From NCBI GenBank assembly GCA_002420005.1, contig DIHE01000072.1, forward strand, positions 1-23,763: 23,763 nucleotides of DNA, written 5' to 3'. Under the pieces are notes generated by a model that saw nothing but the letters and a program-made list of their open reading frames with translations, did not search any database and was not told where the DNA came from. Position 1 is the stretch's first letter. Each line of letters opens with the position of its first letter. The position numbers and the translations under genes were made by a program. This document shows, in pieces, positions 13,358-20,609 of the stretch. This DNA is from Holophagales bacterium UBA5704. GTDB lineage: Bacteria; Acidobacteriota; Thermoanaerobaculia; Multivoradales; UBA5704.

Positions 13358-13549
13358 ATGAAGAAATCCGCCGCCAAGCTCACGCTGTACCGCGAAACCC
13401 TGCGCCACCTCGTGGCACCCGAGCTCCGGGATGCCGTGGGAGGCCTCCGCGCCGAGGACGCGAGCCAGTCCATCCAGAGCGGAGAGACCTACTGCTGGTG
13501 CAGCCAGACCTGCAACTGCTGCGAGGCAGCCGCCGCCAAGGTCCGCTAG
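13358..13549 (+). CDS. RiPP-type precursor peptide 2 (five-Cys core)
   Basis: The 63-aa peptide starts at an ATG six bases after AAGGGGG (13345-13351). The leader MKKSAAKLTLYRETLRHLVA carries the shared KLxLxRETLxxL motif and ends in VGG (28-29). The core has SQSIQSGETYCWCSQTCNCC, with Cys at 46, 48, 52, 54 and 55 and Ser/Thr before them, followed by an EAAAAKVR tail. It is adjacent to the LanC-like gene, which is the best candidate for its maturation. A strong terminator hairpin follows at 13576-13613. The spacing of Cys differs from the other three cores, so the mature product would have a different ring pattern. Confidence 0.78.
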   Translation: MKKSAAKLTLYRETLRHLVAPELRDAVGGLRAEDASQSIQSGETYCWCSQTCNCCEAAAAKVR

Positions 13550-13575
13550 CCGCCGCACCCCAGGAGGAGCGGGAC

Positions 13576-13613
13576 GCCGTCTCGGCCACCTGCACGAAGC
13601 GCACCGAGACGGC
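13576..13613 (+). terminator. Rho-independent-like terminator after precursor peptide 2
   Basis: GCCGTCTCGG and CCGAGACGGC form a perfect ten-base stem with an 18-base loop, itself able to form a short TGC/GCA stem. The T-containing tail ACTCGTTTCTCGATTT follows. It lies 27 bases after the stop codon. Confidence 0.6.
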
Positions 13614-13799
13614 ACTCGTTTCTCGATTTCGTCGGAGTGCTTGCCGCACCTTCAACGCCATTTTCTTGAATCCAACCGATTGAATGCCGGATCACCACCG
13701 GCCCCGTCCCCCGCCACCGTTCCCGGGGAAACCGCACCTGCGAGAGGCTGGAACTTTTCTTGCTAGACGTCCTGTCCAAAGCAAAGGGAGGGTTCGGCC

Positions 13800-16283
13800 A
13801 TGATCCGATCGGCACGCATCGCGATGCTCCTGCTCCTGGGGGTCTTCCTGCCCACACCTCGCACGGAAGCGTTGGAAAACCCGGCACCCACTGCATCCAG
13901 GCTCCGGATTCGCGTGGTGGACACCGACGGGCATCCCGTCGCGGGAGCCACTGTACGCACGATCCCTGCAGAGACCGGTGCAGAGGACGCGGAGATCTCC
14001 CCGGAGAGCCCGCCGAAGACCGCAGCGGACGGAAGCGTGCAGATCCCCCTCGGAGCGGACGGTGCATCCTTCTGGCTGCTGGTCGAGAAGCGCGGGCACA
14101 CGCCCACTCTGCGGAGCCTCCCCGTCACCGTACCGCAACAAGGGGAGCTGAAGATCGCCCTGGAGCCCGGCACTCTGGCCGTCGGCCGGGTGGTCGATGA
14201 AGCGGGGCGGCCGGTGGCCGGCGTGGAGGTCGCGCTGACCGGTGTGCCTCCGGGTCTGGAGAATCCCTGGGACCTGTCCACTCCCCTGAGCGAGGCGTTC
14301 CGGCGCCGGGTTCGCACCGGCCCGGAAGGCCGCTTCCGCTTGCGCGACCTGCCCGCCGGGAGCTTCGAGGCGGTGTTTCGGCACCCCGATCATGCGCCGC
14401 TCACGGCGGAGCAGCCCCTCCCGGGCGGCACGTCAGGTCCGCTCGGCACCTTCGTCCTTGACCGCGGAACGACGTTGCGTGGCACCGTCACCGACGACGC
14501 CGGACGGCCGCTCGCCGGAGCCCGGATCTGGGCGCTGTCTCCCGAGGAACTCGAGGAGCTCGAAGCCTACCCGGCACCCTCCGCCGTCACCGCCGTCGAC
14601 GGCTCTTTCGCCGTCCCACACCGGCCGGACGGCACCGAGCTCGATCTGTGGGTCTGCGCCGACGGCTTCCTGGAATCCAACGAATCGATCTCCTTCCCCG
14701 ACGAGCCGGTCCAAGTTGCGATGCAGCCGGCCGGCGCTGTGCGCGGAAGGGTTTTCGGCCCCGGCGGCGAGCCCCTGGACGGAGCCACCGTCCAGCGCGT
14801 CCTGCAAGGCTGCGGCCTGCGGTTCGCCACGCCGTGCGGGTCGGACGAGCCGGCGACGACCGATGCCGAGGGGCGCTTCGCCCTGGACGGTATCTTCCCG
14901 GACTGGATCGAGCTGACCGCCTCGGTGCCCGGGCTCGTCGACGGCCGATCCGAGAGAATCCTGGCGCGCGCCGGGGAACCGGTGGAAGGCGTCGAGATCC
15001 ACCTCCATGCCGGGGCCGACGTCGAGGGCCGCGTGCTCGATCCGGAATACGCCCCCATCGCCGGAGCCTTCGTCAGGGGACGATCCGAGGCCGGCGGATC
15101 CCGAGAAACAGCCACCGGCGCCGATGGCTCCTTCCGCCTGGCCGGGCTCGAGCCCGGCCCGGTCACCCTGGTGGTGACCGCGGATCGATTCAATATGGAG
15201 CAGCGTACGCTCGACCTCGCACCCACCGGCCTGCGCACCGAGCTCGTGCTGAAGCGGGACAGCTCCGAAGAGATCGAGGTCTCCGGGAGGGTCCTGGCAC
15301 CGGACGGAGCCCCCGCCGAAGGGGCGCTGGTGGCTGTGGCCGGAGTCCGCGCCTCCTCCGGCTGGGACGGCTCGTTCACCCTTCGCGTCTGCGTTTGCTC
15401 GTCCGGCCACCCACAGGAGCTGACCGCCACGAAGCCGGGATTTGCGCGCGGCCTGACGACCGTCCCGCTACGCGGTCCCCGTGTGGACGGGATCGAGATC
15501 CGCCTGGAAACCGGCGCCCGGGTCCACGGGATCGTCTCCGGCCTGGACGCCGACGAAATGCGGGCCGCCACGGTCTCCCTCGGGTCCTGGAGCACCCGGA
15601 TCGATGCCTCCGGGCATTTCAGCCTCGGCCCGATCCCGTCCGGCTCCTGGGACGTCGTCGCCGATGCCGGCCCTCGCAGGGCTCAGGATCGGGTGCTGGT
15701 GGAGCCCGGCCAGGCTGACGCCTTCGTCGAGCTGGCCTTCCCCACTTCCTACCTGCTCAGCGGGCGGGTGCTCGACCCGGAAGGCCGGCCGGCGGCCGGC
15801 GCCGACCTTGATCTCCATCTCATCGGCGAGGAAGGACCGACCGCCGCCACCCGCACCCGGCCAAACGGCACCTTCGCGCTCTCCGCACCGGCCGGAGAGT
15901 ACACCTTGCACATCACCGCGGAGCCGTGGGCACAGCAGCTGCCCCTGCGTATCGCGGACACACCGAGGACCGATCTGGAGATCCGGCTGGCACCCGGCAC
16001 CACCCTGCACGGCCGGGTGCTCGGCACCACCACGGAGGAGGCGACCCTGGAAGTCGCTCTCACCAGCTCTTCCGACTGGCACTTCGCGGAGCTTCTACCC
16101 GACGGCACCTGGAAGGCTCGCGGGATCCCCCCCGGCCTCTGGACGATCCGAGCTGTCCGCTCCCTGCGCCATGGATTCCAGATGATCGGGCCGCAGGTTC
16201 AGATCCCCCCAGGCCTCTCGGACATGACGCTCGACCTCGACTTCACCGAGGTGCCGGTGTTGACCGGGGAGGAGGAGCCATGA
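13800..16283 (+). CDS. Secreted protein with nine carboxypeptidase-regulatory-like repeats
   Basis: The 827-aa protein starts at an ATG seven bases after AAAGGGAGG and has a signal peptide (MIRSARIAMLLLLGVFLP, cleavage near residue 24). The rest is a string of about nine CarboxypepD_reg/SdrD-B-like beta-sandwich units, marked by the turn G-x-V-x-D-x-x-G-x-P-x-x-G-A at about residues 37, 128, 227, 315, 412, 498, 578, 656 and 738 (for example GRVVDEAGRPVAGVEVAL and GRVLDPEGRPAAGADLDL). Between these lie 'DGSFRLAGLEPG' strands. No catalytic domain, membrane anchor or TonB-plug is visible, so it is likely an extracellular or cell-surface structural or binding protein. It sits between the precursor peptides; a shared function is not proven. 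The only Cys-containing units are a few (CGLRFATPC, RVCVCSSG). Confidence 0.85.
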   Translation: MIRSARIAMLLLLGVFLPTPRTEALENPAPTASRLRIRVVDTDGHPVAGATVRTIPAETGAEDAEISPESPPKTAADGSVQIPLGADGASFWLLVEKRGHTPTLRSLPVTVPQQGELKIALEPGTLAVGRVVDEAGRPVAGVEVALTGVPPGLENPWDLSTPLSEAFRRRVRTGPEGRFRLRDLPAGSFEAVFRHPDHAPLTAEQPLPGGTSGPLGTFVLDRGTTLRGTVTDDAGRPLAGARIWALSPEELEELEAYPAPSAVTAVDGSFAVPHRPDGTELDLWVCADGFLESNESISFPDEPVQVAMQPAGAVRGRVFGPGGEPLDGATVQRVLQGCGLRFATPCGSDEPATTDAEGRFALDGIFPDWIELTASVPGLVDGRSERILARAGEPVEGVEIHLHAGADVEGRVLDPEYAPIAGAFVRGRSEAGGSRETATGADGSFRLAGLEPGPVTLVVTADRFNMEQRTLDLAPTGLRTELVLKRDSSEEIEVSGRVLAPDGAPAEGALVAVAGVRASSGWDGSFTLRVCVCSSGHPQELTATKPGFARGLTTVPLRGPRVDGIEIRLETGARVHGIVSGLDADEMRAATVSLGSWSTRIDASGHFSLGPIPSGSWDVVADAGPRRAQDRVLVEPGQADAFVELAFPTSYLLSGRVLDPEGRPAAGADLDLHLIGEEGPTAATRTRPNGTFALSAPAGEYTLHITAEPWAQQLPLRIADTPRTDLEIRLAPGTTLHGRVLGTTTEEATLEVALTSSSDWHFAELLPDGTWKARGIPPGLWTIRAVRSLRHGFQMIGPQVQIPPGLSDMTLDLDFTEVPVLTGEEEP

Positions 16284-16326
16284 AGCCACGTCTTCAAGAA
16301 ACTTCTCGGTCGGCGCGATTCTCAAG

Positions 16327-16369
16327 TGTGAAGTACGTCACAACAGAGCGCCCTCCGGTTCGGCATACT
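16327..16369 (+). promoter_or_regulatory. CRP/FNR-like site and promoter of precursor peptide 3
   Basis: TGTGA-AGTACG-TCACA (16327-16342) is a perfect match to the CRP-type TGTGA-N6-TCACA palindrome. CATACT (16364-16369) follows as -10. The predicted start at 16376 places the palindrome centre at -41.5, the classical class II activator position, where it replaces the -35 box. The same site precedes the next peptide gene. Confidence 0.65.
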
Positions 16370-16412
16370 GAAGGGCAACCATCCTGCTTCACTTTTTGCG
16401 AGGGAACCAATC

Positions 16413-16601
16413 ATGAAGAAGACTTCTTCGAAGAAGCTTGCCCTTTCCCGAGAGACCTTGGCGCGCCTGAGCGGACCGGCCCTCGGCTACGTCGACGGCG
16501 GCGCCTGGTCGGACGACAGCGTCTGCCCGGGGACCGGCCCGTCGGACAACGGCCGGTGTGGGGGTGTCTACAAGACCCACAACCCCAACAACCCGGGTTG
16601 A
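16413..16601 (+). CDS. RiPP-type precursor peptide 3
   Basis: The 62-aa peptide starts eight bases after GAGGG (16400-16404). The leader MKKTSSKKLALSRETLARLS with GPALGYVDGG ends in GG at 29-30. The core, AWSDDSVCPGTGPSDNGRCG then GVYKTHNPNNPG, has two Cys (38, 49) and several Ser/Thr that could supply thioether rings. It is a paralogue of the next peptide: residues 21-39 are identical and the leaders differ at only a few positions. The promoter has a CRP-like palindrome. A hairpin (16622-16651) lies between the two genes. Confidence 0.8.
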   Translation: MKKTSSKKLALSRETLARLSGPALGYVDGGAWSDDSVCPGTGPSDNGRCGGVYKTHNPNNPG

Positions 16602-16621
16602 GCACCCGATCCTTCCCGCTC

Positions 16622-16651
16622 GCGGGAGGACGCGCCCCCGTGTCTTCCCGC
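16622..16651 (+). terminator. Hairpin between precursor peptides 3 and 4
   Basis: GCGGGAGGAC pairs with GTCTTCCCGC (one G-T pair) over a ten-base loop. An alternative hairpin uses TTCCCGC just upstream (from about 16615) with the same GCGGGAG. There is no T-run after it, so it may be a processing or attenuation structure rather than a simple terminator. Confidence 0.4.
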
Positions 16652-16653
16652 AG

Positions 16654-16697
16654 TGTGAAGTACGTCACAACAAAAGCGTGGCTTGGTTCGTAATACT
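16654..16697 (+). promoter_or_regulatory. CRP/FNR-like site and promoter of precursor peptide 4
   Basis: The identical palindrome TGTGA-AGTACG-TCACA recurs at 16654-16669, followed by GGTTCGTAATACT with AATACT (16692-16697) as -10. The centre lies at about -41.5 to -42.5. The whole promoter aligns with that of peptide 3, so each paralogue carries its own regulated promoter. Confidence 0.65.
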
Positions 16698-16736
16698 CTC
16701 AGGACTCGTCCTGATGTACTCTTGAAAGAGGGAACT

Positions 16737-16934
16737 ATGAAGAAGAATGCCACGAAGAAGCTCGCGCTCTCCCGGGAGACCTTGGTGCGCTTGAACGGCC
16801 CGGCCCTCGGCTACGTCGACGGCGGCGCCTGGTCGGACGACAGCGTCTGCCCGACCACGGGTCCGTCGGACCATGGCCGGTGCCGCGGCCTCGACCGGTC
16901 GGGCAACCCGAACGACCCCGCCCCCACGAACTGA
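16737..16934 (+). CDS. RiPP-type precursor peptide 4 (paralogue of peptide 3)
   Basis: The 65-aa peptide starts at the ATG after AAAGAGGGA (16725-16733); the frame is open to 16683, but that ATG lies in the promoter. The leader MKKNATKKLALSRETLVRLN and GPALGYVDGG end in GG at 29-30. The core AWSDDSVCPTTGPSDHGRCR keeps both Cys (38, 49) and then diverges in a polar Pro/Asn tail (GLDRSGNPNDPAPTN). Identity with peptide 3 is high to about residue 49 and low after it, which suggests selection on leader and ring region and freedom at the tail. A strong terminator follows (16947-16977). Confidence 0.8.
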   Translation: MKKNATKKLALSRETLVRLNGPALGYVDGGAWSDDSVCPTTGPSDHGRCRGLDRSGNPNDPAPTN

Positions 16935-16946
16935 GCGGCAGCTCCT

Positions 16947-16977
16947 GCGGAGGACGTGCGCCGGCCGCGTCCTCCGC
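16947..16977. terminator. Bidirectional-type terminator between peptide 4 and the stress protein
   Basis: GCGGAGGACG and CGTCCTCCGC form a perfect ten-base stem with an 11-base loop, followed on the plus strand by a pyrimidine- and T-containing stretch (TCCCCCTTCCTGTCTT). It lies between two convergent genes. Confidence 0.6.
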
Positions 16978-16992
16978 TCCCCCTTCCTGTCT

Positions 16993-17424
16993 TCACTTCA
17001 CCAACAACACCGGGCAGCGCGCGACGATCGCGATGCGATAGCTGAGGGTGCCCCAACCGAGCGCCGGATGGTCGCGGTCGACCTTGTGCGAGGAGAGGAC
17101 GATCAGGTCCATCTCCCGCTCCTCGGCAAAGCGGATGACCGACTCGGCCCGCCGGCCGATGTGGAGATCGTGGAACACCCGCACCCCGGCGGGAACCACC
17201 GCCCGGCATTGTTCTTCCAGCCGGGACAGCTTGGCGACGGCGCGGTTCTCGAGCTCGCGGTAGAAGTCCTTCATCTCCTCGTCATCGACGTGCTCGATCG
17301 TCTCGATGACGTGCAGGAGATAGACCTCGGCCTCGTCATGGCGGCCGATGACCTCCAGGGCCGCATGGAGCGCCGCCTGGTTCTTCTCGGTGAAGTCGAC
17401 GGGCACCAGGATCTTTCGGAACAT
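16993..17424 (-). CDS. Universal stress protein (UspA family)
   Basis: The 143-aa protein starts at MFRKILVPVDFTEKNQ, eight bases after GGAGG; the frame extends to 17475 without homology. The single Usp domain has the first strand KILVPVDFT (Asp contacting adenine in ATP-binding members), VYLLHVIET, DLIVLSSHK, and a C-terminal end RCPVLLVK. The usual ATP-binding pattern G-x2-G-x9-G-(S/T) is degenerate here (SHKVDRDHPALGWGTLSYRI, with the G-T-L-S part kept), so ATP binding is uncertain. It stands alone and is divergent from the export operon. A role in stress tolerance is likely from the family only. Confidence 0.9.
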   Translation of the reverse strand: MFRKILVPVDFTEKNQAALHAALEVIGRHDEAEVYLLHVIETIEHVDDEEMKDFYRELENRAVAKLSRLEEQCRAVVPAGVRVFHDLHIGRRAESVIRFAEEREMDLIVLSSHKVDRDHPALGWGTLSYRIAIVARCPVLLVK

Positions 17425-17520
17425 GGGACGGACCTCCGCCCTCATCATCCTGAGCCGTCCGGCATCTGTCACCACCCCCGGGGGTGGATTCTCGCCGGAG
17501 AGATCGCCGCCCGGTGGCGG

Positions 17521-17529
17521 TGATACAGT
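17521..17529 (+). promoter_or_regulatory. extended -10 promoter of the export operon
   Basis: TGATACAGT matches TGnTAnnnT. The -10 box ends nine bases before the ATG at 17539, giving a leader of about three bases. No Shine-Dalgarno is present, so the first gene of the operon is probably translated from a nearly leaderless mRNA. Confidence 0.4.
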
Positions 17530-17538
17530 GATCTCGAG

Positions 17539-18687
17539 ATGCGGCGATGGATCTGGCGGATCGGTGTGGTCCTGGCTCTGGTGGCGATCGGGGTGGCTCT
17601 CCGGTTCACGGTCTTCCGGCCGGTGCCGATGGAGGTCCAGGCGGTCGCGGCGAGCCGCGGGGTGGTCGAGGAGTCGGTGACCAACTCACGGGCGGGGACG
17701 GTCAAGGCGCGCCGGCGGGCCCAGATCTCACCGGAGATCGGCGGCCGGGCGGTGGAGATCCCGCACCGCGAGGGCGATCAGGTCTCTCAGGGCGACGTCC
17801 TGCTCCGCCTCGACCCGGCGGTGCTCGACGCCCGCACCCTCCTTTCCCGCCGCGAGCTGGAAGCGGCCCGGGCACAGCACGAGCAGGCCTGCACCAACGC
17901 CCGGCGCGCCCAACGGGAGCGCGACCGGCTGAGCCGCCTCGCTCAGGACGGCATCATCTCGACCGACGTCCTGGACCAGGCGGAGACCACCGTCGAGACC
18001 ACCCGCTCCGCCTGCGAGGCGGCGGCGGCGGTGGTGGCGCAGGCACAGGCCTCGATCGTGCTTCAGGAACGCCAGAGCGGATTGACCGTCATCCGCGCCC
18101 CGTTCGCCGGCATCGTGGCCAATCTGTCGATCGAGATCGGCGAGTACATCACCCCGTCCCCTCCCGGCATGCCGATCCCGCCGGTGATCGACCTGATCGA
18201 TCCGGCCTCGGTGTACGTCGGTGCTCCCATGGATGAAGTGGACTCGGCGCGCATCCAGCCCGGCCAGCCGGTGCGCCTGTCGGTCGATTCCTACCCGGGC
18301 CGTACCTTTCCCGGCCGGGTGCTGCGCGTCGCGCCCTACGTGCTCGACCGCGAGGAGCAGAACCGGACGGTGGAGATCGAGGCCGGCTTCGACGAGATCC
18401 CTGCCGGCGTCCGCCTGCTCCCCGGCACCTCGGCGGACGTGGAGGTGATCCTGGAGACCCGGCCGCAGGTGCTGCGCATCCCCACGCCGTCGCTCCTCGA
18501 AGGCAACCGCGTCCTGGTGGTGGCGAACGGCGTCCTGGTCGAGAAGAAGCTCACCGTCGGGCTCAAGAACTGGGATTGGACCGAGGTGCGCACGGGTCTC
18601 GCCGCGGGCGATCCGGTCGTCACGTCGCTCGATCGGCCGGAGGTCCAGGCGGGCGCCGCGGTGCGCGTCCGGCAGGACGTCCCGTGA
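17539..18687 (+). CDS. HlyD/MacA-type periplasmic adaptor (efflux membrane fusion protein)
   Basis: The 382-aa protein has an N-terminal membrane helix (about 5-25, IWRIGVVLALVAIGVALRF). A lipoyl half-motif follows (VKARRRAQISPEIGGRAVEI, EGDQVSQGDVLLRLDP), then an alpha-hairpin coiled coil (about 95-175), the second lipoyl half (IRAPFAGIVANLSIEIGEYI), a beta-barrel (VYVGAPMDEVDSARIQPGQP) and a membrane-proximal domain. This is the standard adaptor of MacAB-type tripartite exporters. It is the first gene of an operon with an ATPase (GTGA overlap) and two permeases. The substrate is not known. No outer-membrane channel gene is visible. An export role for the nearby peptides is conceivable but unsupported. 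Confidence 0.92.
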   Translation: MRRWIWRIGVVLALVAIGVALRFTVFRPVPMEVQAVAASRGVVEESVTNSRAGTVKARRRAQISPEIGGRAVEIPHREGDQVSQGDVLLRLDPAVLDARTLLSRRELEAARAQHEQACTNARRAQRERDRLSRLAQDGIISTDVLDQAETTVETTRSACEAAAAVVAQAQASIVLQERQSGLTVIRAPFAGIVANLSIEIGEYITPSPPGMPIPPVIDLIDPASVYVGAPMDEVDSARIQPGQPVRLSVDSYPGRTFPGRVLRVAPYVLDREEQNRTVEIEAGFDEIPAGVRLLPGTSADVEVILETRPQVLRIPTPSLLEGNRVLVVANGVLVEKKLTVGLKNWDWTEVRTGLAAGDPVVTSLDRPEVQAGAAVRVRQDVP

Positions 18688-19394
18688 TCCGCCTCGAAAA
18701 GATCTGCCGCACCTACCAGCTCGGCGGCCAGCCGGTGCACGCCCTGGTCGATGTCGATGAGCACGTCCCCGCCGGCGAGCACGTGGCGATCATGGGGCCT
18801 TCGGGCTCCGGCAAATCGACCCTCCTCTACACCCTGGGCTGCCTCGACCGTCCCGACAGCGGCTCGTACTGGTTGGCCGGCCGCGAGGTCGCCCGGCTGA
18901 GCGACGAGGAGCTCACCGACGTCCGGCGCCACCACATCGGGTTCGTCTTCCAGTCGTTCCACCTCGTGCCCCGGCTGACCGCCGCCGAGAACGTGGAGCT
19001 GCCGATGGTCTTCGCCGGCCTGCCGCGCGCCGAGCGGCGGGAACGGGTGGAGGCGGCGCTCGCCTCGGTGGACCTGTCCGACCGGCTCGACCACCGGCCG
19101 GACCAGCTCTCCGGCGGCGAGCGGCAGAGGGTCGCCCTCGCCCGTGCCACCGTGATGCAGCCGCGCCTGCTCCTCGCCGACGAGCCGACCGGCAACCTCG
19201 ACACCAGCTCCGGCCGCCAGATCCTCGACCTCCTCGACCATCTGAACGACGCCGGCACCACGCTGGTGGTCGTCACCCACGATCCCTCGGTGGCCCGGCG
19301 GGCCGGCCGGGTCATCGTCCTCGTCGACGGCCACGTGGTCCGCCGGCTCCCCGGCGGCGAGGTGATGGGCGCCGCCGACCTCTTCGCGCCATGA
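18684..19394 (+). CDS. ABC transporter ATPase (MacB/LolD type)
   Basis: The 236-aa protein starts at a GTG overlapping the adaptor stop (GTGA). All ATPase motifs are intact: Walker A GPSGSGKST (38-46), Q-loop VFQSF (Q90), signature LSGGERQ (142-148), Walker B LLLADEP (162-168), D-loop GNLD, and the H-loop His in VVVTHD (H199). The 'FVFQSFHLVPRLTAAENVELP' segment is typical of the MacB/LolD/FtsE subfamily that drives mechanotransmission in the periplasm rather than transport through the membrane. It should power the two downstream permeases and ends overlapping the next gene (ATGA). Confidence 0.95.
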   Translation: MIRLEKICRTYQLGGQPVHALVDVDEHVPAGEHVAIMGPSGSGKSTLLYTLGCLDRPDSGSYWLAGREVARLSDEELTDVRRHHIGFVFQSFHLVPRLTAAENVELPMVFAGLPRAERRERVEAALASVDLSDRLDHRPDQLSGGERQRVALARATVMQPRLLLADEPTGNLDTSSGRQILDLLDHLNDAGTTLVVVTHDPSVARRAGRVIVLVDGHVVRRLPGGEVMGAADLFAP

Positions 19395-20599
19395 CCTTCA
19401 ACGACCTCTTCCGCTTCGCGCTCGGCTCGCTCGGCGGGCACCGGCTGCGCACGGCGCTGTCGCTGCTCGGCATGGTGATCGGGGTGGCGGCGGTGGTGGC
19501 GTTGACCGCGCTCGGCGAGGGGGCGCGGCGCTACGTGATCGAGCAGTTCGCGAGCATCGGCACCAACCTGCTGATCGTCGTGCCGGGCAAGACCGAGACC
19601 ACCGGCCTCCCCGGCATGGTCGGCGGGATGCCGAACGAGCTCACCCTGCTCGACGCCCGGGCGCTCGACCGGCAGATCCCGGAGATCGACAAGGTCGCGC
19701 CGCTCGTGGTCGGCACCGACGACGCCTCGTTCGGCGCGCGCCGCCGGCAGGTGGCGGTGGTGGGCTCGACCTGGGAGTTCGAGGAGGTCCGCAAGCTCTC
19801 CGTGGCGCGCGGCGAGTTCCTGCCGAAGGCCGATCTGCAGCGCGGCCGGCCGGTGGTCGTCCTCGGCCTCAAGGTGGCGCAGGAGCTCTTTCCGGGGGGC
19901 GAGGAGCCGGTGGGCCGGATCGTGCGGATCGGCGGCTGGCGCATGCGGGTGATCGGCGTGCTCGCACCGCGCGGCGTCCAGCTCGGCATGAACCTGGACG
20001 ACGTGGTGATCGTGCCGGTGGTGACGGCGATGAAGATGTTCGACCGCCGTTCGCTGTTCCGCATCTTCGTCCAGGTCCACGGCTCGGCCGGCCTGGAGGC
20101 CACGAAGCAGAAGGTGCTCCGCCTGCTGGCCGAACGCCACGATGGCACGGAAGACGTGACCGTCCTCACCCAGGACGCCCTCGTCGCGACCTTCTCGCAG
20201 ATCCTCGCCGCCCTCACCCTGGCGGTGGGAGCCATCGCGGCGATCTCGCTCTCCGTCGCCGGCATCGGCATCATGAACGTGATGCTCGTCGCGGTGGCCG
20301 AACGGACGCGGGAGATCGGCCTGCTGCGCGCGGTCGGCGCCGGCCGCCGGCAGGTGCTGGTGGTCTTCCTGACCGAGGCGGCCCTGCTCTCCGCGGCCGG
20401 CGGCCTGCTCGGCCTGGCGGTGGGCTGGCTGTCCATCGAGATCCTGGTGCAGGTCTTCCCGGCGCTGCCGGCGAGCCCGCCGGTCTGGGCCGTGGGAGCG
20501 GCGCTGGCCTTGTCGTTCGGCGTCGGCCTCCTCTTCGGCTGGCTGCCGGCGCGCCGGGCGGCGCGGCTCGACCCGGTGCTGGCGCTGGTGTCGCGATGA
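19391..20599 (+). CDS. MacB-like ABC permease 1 (FtsX domain)
   Basis: The 402-aa protein starts at an ATG overlapping the ATPase stop. It has four helices in the MacB order: one near the N-terminus (LRTALSLLGMVIGVAAVVALTALGEGAR, about 17-44), a periplasmic MacB-PCD domain (about 50-270) and three C-terminal helices in an FtsX domain (LTLAVGAIAAISLSVAGIGI, then the MLVAVAERTREIGLLRAVGA signature, and two more). The sequence 'IGTNLLIVVPGKTETTGLPG' is typical. It is closely related to the next gene, so the two probably form a heterodimer. Confidence 0.93.
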   Translation: MTFNDLFRFALGSLGGHRLRTALSLLGMVIGVAAVVALTALGEGARRYVIEQFASIGTNLLIVVPGKTETTGLPGMVGGMPNELTLLDARALDRQIPEIDKVAPLVVGTDDASFGARRRQVAVVGSTWEFEEVRKLSVARGEFLPKADLQRGRPVVVLGLKVAQELFPGGEEPVGRIVRIGGWRMRVIGVLAPRGVQLGMNLDDVVIVPVVTAMKMFDRRSLFRIFVQVHGSAGLEATKQKVLRLLAERHDGTEDVTVLTQDALVATFSQILAALTLAVGAIAAISLSVAGIGIMNVMLVAVAERTREIGLLRAVGAGRRQVLVVFLTEAALLSAAGGLLGLAVGWLSIEILVQVFPALPASPPVWAVGAALALSFGVGLLFGWLPARRAARLDPVLALVSR

Positions 20600-20609
20600 G
20601 GAGACCCCG

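Noticed and set aside
13550..13799. Additional small gene between peptide 2 and the repeat protein
   Set aside because: No frame has a ribosome binding site with a leader motif; the region holds the terminator hairpin and the upstream region of the next gene.
16280..16693. Frame starting at the ATG that overlaps the stop of the repeat protein
   Set aside because: It crosses the CRP-like promoter and then overlaps peptide 3 in another frame; it has no homology and no Gly-Gly leader features.
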